A stretch of 34,138 bases of DNA from Thermoanaerobaculum sp. (GTDB lineage Bacteria; Acidobacteriota; Thermoanaerobaculia; Multivoradales; UBA5704). Of the stretch, positions 21,858-32,900 are shown piece by piece; the stretch's first letter is position 1, and each line of letters opens with the position of its first letter. The stretch spans positions 1-34,138 of the forward strand of contig JAJKHS010000110.1 in NCBI GenBank assembly GCA_021154885.1, in the 5' to 3' direction. The translations under genes and the position numbers were made by a program. Below the pieces are notes generated by a model that made no database searches, was not told the origin of the DNA, and was given only the letters and a program-made list of their open reading frames with translations.

Positions 21858-23960
21858 GCAGCGCGTTGCGCGAGCCGGTGCCCGATCCCTCCCTGATCCG
21901 GGGGATGCGTGAGCGGGCGCTCGAGCATCCCGAGCGGCCGGCCTACACCTTCCTCGCCGACGGCGAGGTCGAGGACGAGCGGCTGACCTTCGGCGAGCTG
22001 GACCGCCGCGCCCGCGCCCTGGGCGCCCTGCTGCAGCAGATGGGCCTGGCGGGGGAGCGGGCGCTGCTGCTCTACCCGCCGGGGCTCGAATTCGTCTCCG
22101 CCTTCCTCGGCTGCCTCTATGGCGGCGTGGTGGCGGTGCCCGCGTACCCACCGCGGTCGCCGCGCATGCTGCCGCGCCTGCGCGCCATCGCCGGCGATGC
22201 CCGTCCCGCCATCACCCTGACCTCGGGAGAGCTGCTCGGCCAGGTCGAGGCGCTCGCCGGCCGGCTGCCGGAGCTCCAGGGCAGCCGCTGGCTGGCGACC
22301 GACTCTCTCGACGTCCCCGGCCGCGACCACCTCGCCGAGCAGTGGCGAGACCCGGAGGCCGACGCCGACACCCTCGCCTTCCTCCAGTACACCTCGGGCT
22401 CGACCGCCAGCCCCAAGGGGGTGATGGTCAGCCACGGCAACCTGCTGCACAACGAGGAGATGATCCGGCAGGCCTTCGGGCAGTCGGAGCGCTCGGTGAT
22501 CGTGAGCTGGCTGCCGCTCTACCACGACATGGGGCTGATCGGCACCGTGCTGCAGCCGCTCTACGTCGGCGCCTCCTGCGTGCTGATGTCGCCGGTCGCC
22601 TTCCTGCAGCGGCCGTCGCGCTGGCTGCGGGCGATCTCGCGCTACCGGGCGACCACCAGCGGCGGGCCGAACTTCGCCTACGAGCTGTGCGCGCGCAAGG
22701 TGCCGGCGGCGGAGCGCCACGGCCTCGACCTCTCCTGCTGGGAGGTGGCCTTCAACGGCGCCGAGCCGGTGCGGCCCGAGACCCTGGACCGCTTCGCCGA
22801 GGCCTTCGCCCCCCACGGTTTCCGCCGCGAGGCCCTCTTTCCGTGCTATGGCCTGGCCGAGGCCACGCTGTTCGTGGCCGGTGGGACGGCCGGCGCGCCG
22901 CCGGTGGTGAGCGCCTTCCGGACGGCCGACCTGGAGGCGGGCCGGGCGTCGGCGGTGGCGGCGTTCGATCCCGCCGGCCGCCGGCTGGTGGGGTGTGGCG
23001 GCGCGTGGGCCGGGCAGCGGCTCGCCATCGTCGACCCCGAGACCGGCCGCCGCTGTCCGCCGGACCGGGTGGGCGAGATCTGGGTCGAGGGCCCGAGTGT
23101 GGCTCAAGGGTACTGGGAACGCCCGGAGGCGACGGCGGAGACGTTCCGCGCCCGCGTTCAGGACGAGCAGGGGGAGGACGAGGATTCCGGCCCCTGGCTG
23201 CGCACCGGCGACCTCGGGTTCCTGCGCCACGATGGAAATCGTGAGGACGGCGAGCTGTTCATCGCCGGCCGCCTCAAAGACCTGATCATCCTGCGCGGCC
23301 GCAACCACTACCCCCAGGACGTCGAGCGCACGGCGGAGGAGAGTCACCCTGCCCTGCGCGTCGACAGCGGCGCGGCCTTTGCCGTGGACATCGCCGGCGA
23401 GGAACGGCTGGTGGTGGTCCAGGAGATGGAGCGCCGGCGCGAGGGGGAGGCGGCGGCCGCCGCCGAGGCGGTGCGCCGGGCGGTGGCCGAGGTCCACGAG
23501 GTGCAGGTCCACGAGGTGGTCCTGGTGCGCATGGGCTCGATCCCCAAGACCTCCAGCGGCAAGATCCAGCGCCACGCCAGCCGGGCCGCCTACCTGGCCG
23601 GCGAGCTGACCGTGGTGGGCCGCAGCGCTCTGGGTGGCGAAACGGAAGAGACGGGCGAAGAGGTCGCCGTCGCGCCCGGGTTGGACCGCGAGGCCGTGCT
23701 GGCCCTGCCGGCGGCGGAGCGGCGGGCGGCCCTGGAGTCGTGGCTGCGGGTGGAGGCCGCGCGCTCCCTGGGCGTCCCGCCCGCGCGGCTGGCGCTCGAC
23801 CGGCCGCTCACCGCCGCGGGCCTCGATTCACTCTCGGCGGTGGAGATCCGGGCGCGGGCCGAGACCGTGCTGGGCGTTTCGCCGTCGCTCGGCGCCCTGC
23901 TGGAAGGAGCCACGCCGGCCGACCTCGTGGCCGAGCTCCTGGCGCAGTTCGCGGCGCCCG
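21854..23960 (+). other. NRPS loading module: FAAL + ACP
   Basis: Residues 1 to about 702. The adenylating domain has QYTSGSTASPKG and SWLPLYHDMGLIG, the forms seen in fatty acyl-AMP ligases that start lipopeptides rather than in amino acid A domains. It ends with KTSSGKIQRHASR (Lys570). The carrier motif is GLDSLSAVEI, Ser659 bearing phosphopantetheine. This form of carrier is ACP-like, not the GGHSL form of the later modules. Confidence 0.9.
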
Positions 23961-26900
23961 CCCTGACATGGCTCCCCGGCGGCGCGGGCGAGCCCGTGGC
24001 GCTGGGTGAGGAGACGGGGGTCTTCTCGCTCTCCCACGGCCAGCGAGCGCTCTGGTTCCTCCACCGCCTGGCTCCCGACAGCCTCGCCTATCACCTGGCC
24101 GGGGCCGCCCGGGTGCATGGCGCGGTCGATGCCGCCGCCCTGGGGCGCGCCGTGGCCGCGCTCGCCGCGCGCCACCCGGCCCTGCGGACCACCTTCGAGG
24201 AGGGGCCGGAGGGACCGGTGCAGCGGGTGCACGCGCGGCTGGCGGTTGATTTCAAGGACAGGAGAGACAGCAGGGACAACAGGGACTTCAGGGACAGCAG
24301 CGGGGAGGTCTGGGGGTCTTTCGACCTCGAAACGGGGCCGCTGATGCGGGTGGGGCTGGTGCAGGATGCTGCGGGCGAGGGGGTGCTGTTCCTGGCGGTC
24401 CACCACATCGTCGCCGACTTCGCGTCGCTAGGGGTGATGGCGCGCGACCTGGGGGCGCTCTATGCCCATGAGGTCGGCCGCCCGGCGCCCGTCCTGCCGC
24501 CGCTTGGCCTGCGCTACACCGACTGGGCGCGCTGGCAGGCGGAGCGGCTGGCCGGCCCCTGGGGCGAGGCGCTCTGGCAGTGGTGGTGGCGGGAGCTGGC
24601 GCCTGCCGGCGGCGAGCCGGCGCGGCTGGACCTGCCCACCGACCGGCCGTGGCCGGCCGTCCAGACCTGGAACGGCGACGCCCGCTCCTGCCGCCTGGAC
24701 GCCGCCGTCGTCGCCGACCTCAACGCCCTCGCCCAGCGCCAGGGGGCGACGCTCTTCATGGCGCTGCTCGCCGCCTTCGAGGCTGTGCTCGCCCGCTACA
24801 CGGGCCAGGACGAGCTGCTGATCGGCTCGCCCACCGCCGGCCGCTCAGCGGCCACCGCCGATCTGGTGGGCTACTTCGTCAATGCCGTGGCGCTGCGCAC
24901 CGACCTCGGCGGCGACCCGGCCTTCACCGCCGTCCTGGCCGAGGTGCGGCGAGCTGTGCTGGGCGCCTTCGAGCACCAGGACCTGCCGTTCGCCCTGTTG
25001 GCCGAACGGCTGCAGCCGCGGCGCGACCCCGGCCGGCCGCCGCTCTTCGACGTCGCCTTCGCCTTCGAGAAGGCCCGCGGCGCAGGCGCCGAGCTGGGCG
25101 GCTTCGCGCTCGGCACGGCCGGCTCGCGGCTGGGGCTGGGCGGCCTGGAGCTCGAGTCGGTCGACCTGCCGCCGGCGGGCTCGCCGTTCGCTCTGGCGCT
25201 GGTCATCGCCGAGGTTGAAAATGGGCTCGGGGCGTCGCTGCGCTTCAATCCGGACCTGTTCGACGCCGCCACCGTCGAGCGGCTGGCAGGCCACTTCACG
25301 ACGCTGCTGACGGCGGCGGTGGCCGCTCCCGGCCGTCGCCTCTCCGCACTGCCGCTGCTCACCGCCGCCGAAGAGCGCGAGGTGCTGGGGGCCTGGAACC
25401 AGACCTCGGCTCCCTACGCCTGGAAGATCCCCGTCCACCGCCTGGTGGAGGAGCGGACGGCGGCGGCACCGGACGACCCGGCCGTGGCCGGCCTGGAGCA
25501 GCGGCTCACCTACCGCGAGCTCGACGAGCGGGCGAACCGGCTGGCGGCCTGGCTGCTGGCCAACGGCCTGACGCCGGAGTGCCGGGTGGGCGTGGTCATG
25601 GAGCGCTCGCCGGAGATGGTGGTGTCGCTGCTCGCCGTGCTCAAGGCCGGGGGCGCCTACGTGCCCCTCGATCCGTCGCACCCGGCGGAGCGGCTGGGCT
25701 GGCAGCTCGCGGACGCCTGGGGAACCGGCCCTGTCCGCCTCCTCCTCACCCAGTCGCGGCTGGCCCCGTCGCTCCCCGAATCGCTCCCCGAGATGGGAGC
25801 GCGGGTGCTGAGCGTGGACCTGGACCCCGGTACGGAAGGCCGCAATCCTGGGATTCCGGTGCTGCCCGAGCAGGCCGCCTATGTCGTCTACACCTCCGGC
25901 TCGACCGGCCGGCCCAAGGGGGTCGTGATCTCCCACGGCGCGCTGGCGAACCTCGTGGCCTGGCACCGGCGCACCTATGCCGTGACGCCGTCCGACCGCG
26001 CCTCGGTGGTGGCGGGGCCCGGCTTCGACGCCTCGGTGTGGGAGATCTGGCCGTACCTGGCGGCGGGCGCGAGCCTGCACGTCCCGCCGGAGGAGGTCCG
26101 CGCCGCGCCGTCCCGCCTCGTGGCCTGGATCGTGGAGCAGGGGATCTCCCTCGCCTTCCTGCCGACGCCGCTGGCCGAGGCTGCCCTGGCCGAGGAGTGG
26201 CCGGCGGGCGCGGACGCAGACATCGCCCTGAGAGCCCTGCTGACGGGCGGCGACCGCCTGCACCGGGGGCCGCGTCCGGGCCTGCCGTTCACGCTCTACA
26301 ACCACTACGGGCCGACCGAGAACACCGTCGTCGCGACCTTTGCCGCGATTGCCCCGGGCGACCCGTCGCCGCCGATCGGCCGGCCCATCGCCAACACCCG
26401 GGCCTACGTCCTCGACCGCCATCTGCGTCCGCTGCCAGTGGGGATTCCGGGCGAGCTGGCGATCGGCGGCGAGAGCCTCGCCCGCGGCTACCTGAACCGG
26501 CCCGAGCTGACGGCCGAGCGGTTCGTCCCCGATCCCTTCGCGGAGGCCCCCGATGCCCGGCTCTATCGGACGGGCGACCTCGTCCGCTGGTCGCCGGCGG
26601 GGGACCTGGAGTTCCTCGGGCGCATCGACCAGCAGGTCAAGGTGCGGGGCGTGCGCATCGAGCTGGGGGAGGTCGAGGCCGTGCTCGGCGAGCATCCGGG
26701 CGTGCGCGAGGTGGTCGTGGTGGCTCGCCAGGAAGCGGGGGAGGCGCGCCTGGCGGCCTACGTCGTCCCTCACGCAGACGCCGATGCGGACCTCCCGGGC
26801 GAGCTGCGCGCGCATCTGCGCGGCCGGCTCCCCGAGGCCATGATCCCCGCGGCCTGGGTGCTCCTGGCGGCCCTGCCGCTGACGGCCAACGGCAAGGTGG

Positions 26901-29900
26901 ACCGGCGGGCGTTGACCGTCTCGGCCGCTCCTGAATTCGCTCCCGCCGAGGAGCGGGTCGCGCCGCGCACGCCCGTCGAGGCGCTGCTGGCGGGGATCTG
27001 GGAAGAGGTGCTGGGCGCGGACGGGATCGGTGTCCACGACGACTTCTTCGCCGCCGGCGGCCACTCGCTGCTGGCGGCCCGCGCCGCGTCGCGGGCGAGC
27101 GCGGCCTTCGGCGTCGAGATCCCCGTCTCCCTGGTCTTCGAGGCTCCGACTCCCGCGGCCCTGGCGGCCGAGGTCGAGGCGCGAACGGCCGCGCCGGTCC
27201 ATCCGGCCGCGCCGCCGCCGCTCGGGCCCGCGCCGGCCGCCGCCTGCGAGCGGGGGCTCCCCCTCTCTTTCGCCCAGGAGCGGCTGTGGTTCCTCGATCA
27301 GCTCGAGCCGGGCGCGGCCACCTACAACATCGCCGGCGGCCTGCGGCTCACGGGGAGCCTCGACGTCCCCGCCCTGGCCCGGGCCCTGGCCGAGGTGGCG
27401 CGCCGGCACGAGGCGCTGCGCTCGCGCTTCGCCGCCGGCGAGGAGGGCCCCGTCCAGTGGGCCCTGCCGGCCGCCGCGCCGGCTCTCCCGGTGGTCGACC
27501 TGCGGCAGGTCGCCGATCTGGAGGACAATCTGGAGGCCGATCTGGAGGACGAGGTGGAGCGGCTGGCCGCCGCCGAGGCGCGGCGCCCGTTCGACCTCGC
27601 GCGCGGACCGCTGCTGCGCACCGTCCTGTTGCGGCTGGGAGCGGCGGAGCACGTCCTGCTCGCCGCCATGCACCACATCGCCTCCGACGGCGGGTCGATG
27701 GCGGTCTTCCTGCGCGAGCTGGCGGCCCTCTACGGGGCCTTCGCGGCGGGGCGGCCGTCGCCCCTGCCGGACCCGCCCCTCCAGTACGGCGACTTCGCCG
27801 CCTGGGAGCGGGGGTGGCTCCAGGGCGAGGCGCTGGAGGCGCGGCTCGCCGCGGCCAGGCGGCGGCTCGCCGGGGCGCCCAGCAGCCTGGAGCTGCCCAC
27901 CGACCGGCCGCGCCCGGCGGTGCTGTCGGCGCGCGGCGCGCGGCAGCCCATCGCCCTGCCGGCCGGTCTGTCCGCGGCCGTGGCCGCCCTCGGCCGGCGG
28001 GAGGGAGCGACGCCGTTCATGGTCCTGCTCGCCGCCCTGGAGACGCTCCTCGGCCGCTACACGGGCGCCGAGGACCTGCTGGTCGGCTCGCCGGTGGCCA
28101 ACCGCGGGCGGGTGGAGCTCGAAGGGCTGATCGGCTGCTTCGTCAACACCCTGGTGCTGCGCGGCGACCTGGCCGGCGACCCGCCGTTCCGCGAGCTGCT
28201 GGCACGGACGCGAGCGGCGGCGCTCGCCGCCTATCCCCACCAGGACCTGCCATTCGAGAAGCTGGTCGAGGCGCTGGTGCCGGAGCGGAGCCTGGCGCGC
28301 CACCCGCTCGTCCAGGTGCTGTTCGTCTTCCAGGGGGCGCCGGCCCGGCCCGCGCTGCCGGGCCTGGCCGCGAGCCGGCTGGAGGTGCACACCGGCACCG
28401 CCAAGCTCGAGCTGACCCTGGAGCTGGAGGAGAGGCCCGCGGGCTTCGCCGGCTGGATCGAGCACAGCCGCGACCTCTTCGAGGCCGCCACCATCCGCCG
28501 CCTGGCCGGCCACTTCGCGACCCTGCTCGCCGGCGCCGTGGCCAACCCCGGCCTGCCCCTCTCCAGCCTCCCCCTGCTCACCGCCGGCGAGCGCGAGCAG
28601 GTGCTGGGCGAGTGGAGCCGGCGGCTGGCGGACTGGCCAGAGGACGGCCTGCTGCACGAGATGGTGGCGGCCCAGGCCCGCCGCACCCCCGGCGCCGTCG
28701 CCCTGATCCACGGCGCGGAGCGGCTGACCTACGGCGAGCTGGCGAACCGCGCGGCGCGCCTCGCCGGCAGGCTGCGGCGCCTCGGGGTGGGGCCCGACGT
28801 GCCGGTGGGGATCTTCCTGCGCCGCACGCCCGGCATGGTGGCGGCGATGCTCGCCGTGCTCCAGGCCGGCGGCGCCTACGTGCCGCTCGATCCCGCCTAC
28901 CCGCAGGAGCGGCTGAGCGCGATCCTGGAGGACTCGGCGGCGCCGGTCCTGGTGAGCGAGCAGAGCCTCGCCGAGCTGCTCCCCCGGGATGCCGCGCAGG
29001 TGCTGCTGGTGGACGCCGAGGACGACGAGGAGGCAGAGGACGGCAAGGACGACAACGCCGCCGGGGAGCCTCCCACGCCCGCGCCGGCGTCGCTCGCCTA
29101 CCTCATCTACACCTCGGGCTCCACGGGGCGGCCCAAGGGGGTCGCCATCGCGCACCGCAGCGCCACCGCCATGGTCCACTGGGCGCGGGAGACCTTCCGG
29201 CCGGAGGAGCTGGCCGGGGTGATGGCCGCCACCTCGATCTGCTTCGACCTCTCGGTGTTCGAGCTCTTCGTCCCTCTCGCCGTGGGCGGCGCCGTCATCC
29301 TGGCGGAGAACGCCCTGGAGCTGCCCCGGCTGCCGGCCGCCGCGGAGGTGACGCTGGTCAACACCGTGCCCTCGGCCATGGCCGAGCTGGTGCGGCAGGG
29401 CGCGGTGCCCGCCTCGGTGCGCACGATCAACCTCGCCGGCGAGCCGCTGCGCGGCGTTCTCGCCCGGCGCATCCACGGCCTCGGCACCGTCCGGCGCCTG
29501 CTCAACCTCTACGGCCCGTCGGAGGACACGACCTACTCGACGGTCGCCGAGGTGGGGACGGCGGGCGAGCCGACCATCGGCCGGCCGCTCCCCAACACCC
29601 GGGCCTACGTGGTGGACGCCCATCTCGAGCCCCTGCCGGTGGGCGTCCCCGGCGAGCTGCTGCTGGCCGGGCGGGGACTCGCCCGCGGTTATCTCGGCCG
29701 GCCGGAGCTGACGGCCGAGCGCTTCGTCCCCGATCCGTTTGCCGGCGAGCCGGAGCCGGGGGCGCGCCTCTACCGCACGGGCGATCTCGCCCGCTGGACG
29801 CCGGATGGGGAGCTGGAATTCCTGGGCCGCCTCGATCACCAGGTCAAGGTGCGGGGCTTCCGCGTCGAGCTGGGGGAGATCGAGGCGGCGCTGCACGCCC

Positions 29901-32900
29901 ATCCGGCGGTGCGCGAGACGGTGGTGGTGGCGCGGGAGAACGAGGAGGCGGCAGCCGAGGCCCGCGACCTGCGGCTGGTGGCCTACGTGGTGGCGCGCGA
30001 GCCGGAGGCCTTCCCCGCCTTCCCGGCCGAGCTGCGCCGGCATCTGCGGGCGAAGCTCCCCGACCACATGGTGCCCGCCGCCTGGGTCGCCCTGCCCTTC
30101 CTGCCGCTGACGCCCAACGGCAAGGTGGACCGCAGGGCGCTGCCGGTGCCGGCGGAGCTGGCGACGCCGGCGACGGCGGACGGCCGGACGGCGCCGCGTA
30201 CCCCCGAGGAGGAGCTGCTGGCCGGCATCTGGCAGACCCTGCTGGGCGTCGGCGAGGTCGGCGCCTTCGACAACTTCTTCGAGCTCGGCGGCCACTCTCT
30301 GCTGGCCACCCAGGTGGTGTCGCGGGCGGGCCGCGCCTTCGGCGTCGAGCTGCCGTTGCGCGCCCTGTTCGAGGCGCCCACCCTGGCCGGGCTGGCGGCC
30401 CGGCTGGCGGCGGCCCGCGGCGAGGGTCTCCTGCGCAGCGCGCCGCCAACGCCGCGCCCCCCGGGTGGGGAAGGGGATGCCGGGTTGCCCCTCTCCTTCG
30501 CCCAGGAGCGGCTCTGGTTCCTCGACCGTCTGGAGCCGGGGAGCACCGCCTACAACGTCCCGGCCGCGGTGCGGATCGAGGCCGGACCGGCGGGGCGGCT
30601 CGATCCGGCGGCCCTGGCCGCGGCCTTGGGCGAGGTCGTCCGCCGGCACGAGGCCCTGCGCACCGTCTTCCCCGAGCGGAGCAGCCGGCCGGTGCAGCGG
30701 ATCGATGCCCCGGCCGCGGTGCCGCTGCCGCTCGTCGACCTCGAGGGCCTGCCGCGGCTGGAGCGCGAGGCGGAGGCTCGCAGGCTGGCCGACGAGGAGG
30801 CTTCGAGCCCGTTCGACCTGGTGCGCGGACCGCTGCTGCGCGCCCGGCTGCTGCGCCTCGAGGCGTCGCGCCACCACCTGCTGCTCAACCTCCACCACAT
30901 CGTCTTCGACGGCGGCTCGATCGACATCTTCCTCGACGAGCTGTCGCAGCTCTACCGCGCCTTCGCGGCGGGCGAGCCCTCGCCGCTGCCGGCGCCCTCG
31001 CTGCAGTACGCCGACGTGGCGCTCTGGCAGCGGGCGAGCTTCCAGGGCCAGCTTCTGGCGCAGCAGCTCTCCTACTGGCGGCAGCGGCTGGGCGACAACC
31101 CCCCGCCGATCGACCTTCCCACCGATCACCCCCGGCCTCTCCAGCAGAGCTTCCGCGGCGCCGTCGAGCGCCTGAGCGTCCCTGCCGCCCTCGCCGCGAG
31201 GCTGAAGCGGCTGGGCCGGGAGGAGGGTGCCACCTTCTTCATGACCCTCCTTGCGGCCTGGAGCGTCCTGCTCGCCCGGCTCGCGGGACAGCAGGAGGTG
31301 CTGGTGGGGACGCCGGTCTCCAGCCGCTCCCTGCCGGAGCTGGAGGGGGTGATCGGGTTCCTGGTCAACACCCTGGTGCTGCGGGCCGACCTCTCCGCCG
31401 ACCCCACCTTCCGCGAAGCCCTCGGACGGCTGCGCGACCGGTCCCTCGAGGCCTACGCCCATCAGGACCTCCCCTATGAGCAGTTGGTCAAGGAGCTGGC
31501 GCCCGCGCGCGACCTCGCTCGCAATCCGCTCTTCCAGGTCTTCTTCAGCTTCCAGGGAGTCTTCCGGCGTGAGCTGGCCCTGGGGCCGGACCTGAGCGCC
31601 CGGGTGGCGCCGGTGTTCCCCGCCACGGGCAAGTTCGACCTCTCCCTGGCGCTGGAGGCGGCCGCCGATGGCGGCCTGGAGGGCTATCTCGTCTACCGCT
31701 CCGACCTCTTCGACGCGGCGACGGTCCAGCGCTGGGGGCGGCACCTCGGCGTGCTGCTCGCGGCCATCGCGGAGCGTCCCGAGGCGCGGGTCGCCGGCCT
31801 GCCGCTGGCCACCGCCGCCGAGCGGCACCAGTTGCAGCACGAATGGAGTGGGGGCTGGCGCGAGGCCCATCCGGCCCAGGACGGGCCCCGCCTGCACGAG
31901 CTCGTGGCGGCGCGGGCCGCGGCGGCGCCGGACGCGCCGGCCGTGGTCTGCGACGGCGAGGAGCTGACCTACGGCCGCCTCGACCGGCGCGCCAACGGCC
32001 TGGCGCTGCGGCTGCGGGCCCTGGGCGTCGGCCCCGAGGTGAGGGTCGCCCTGCTGCTCGACCGTTCGCTCGCGGCGGTGGTGGCGATGCTGGGTGTGCT
32101 CAAGGCGGGAGGCGCCTGGGTGTCCGTCGATCCCGCCCTGCCGGCGGAGCGGGTGGCCTGGCTGCTGGCGGATTCGGGGGCGCCCGTGGCGGTGACCTCC
32201 GCGGCCCTCGCCGGCGGCCTGCCGGCCGGGGTGCGCACCGTGCTCGTCGAGGAGGCCGGGGAGAGCGTGGCGCGCCCGAAGGGCGGCGTCGGGCCGGACC
32301 ACCCGGCCTACGTCCTCTACACCTCGGGCTCCACGGGCCAGCCCAAGGGGGTGGTGGTGCGCCACGGCGCGGTGACGAACCTGGCCGGCGCCCTGCGGGC
32401 GGCGGTCTACGGCGCCGCAGCGGGGCCGCTACGGGTGGGGGTCAACGCCTCGTTCTCCTTCGACGGCGCGGTCAAGCAGGTCGTGCAGCTCGCCTGGGGG
32501 CACTGTCTCCACGTCCTCACCACCGAGGTCCGGCAGGATCCCCGGGCCCTGGTCGACTACGTCCGCCGCCATCGCCTCGACGTGCTCGACTGCACGCCCT
32601 CGCAGCTCCGGCTGCTGCTCGCGGACGGCCTGGGCGAGGGGGACGCCGCGCCGGCGCTGGTGCTGGTGGGCGGCGAAGCCGTGGACGCCGCGCTGCGCGA
32701 CGCGGCGCTGGCGCGGCCGCGGACCCGCTTCTGGAACGTCTATGGACCCACCGAGTGCACCGTGGACGCCACGGCCGCGCCGCTGGTCGCCGGCGTGCCG
32801 GCGGCGCGCATCGGCGGGCCGCTGGCCGGGGTCGCGCTCTACGTCACCGATTCCGAGGGGGGCCTCGTGCCGCTCGGCGTCCCGGGTGAGCTGTGCATCG

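Noticed and set aside
21628-23575. Minus-strand frames over the NRPS start
   Set aside because: No family motifs; they oppose the FAAL domain and the promoter region.
24845-32365. A 2506-codon open frame antisense to the NRPS
   Set aside because: Its product is low-complexity Arg/Gly/His/Gln-rich and the plus strand has all NRPS motifs in frame. It follows from strong GC3 bias and lack of antisense stops.
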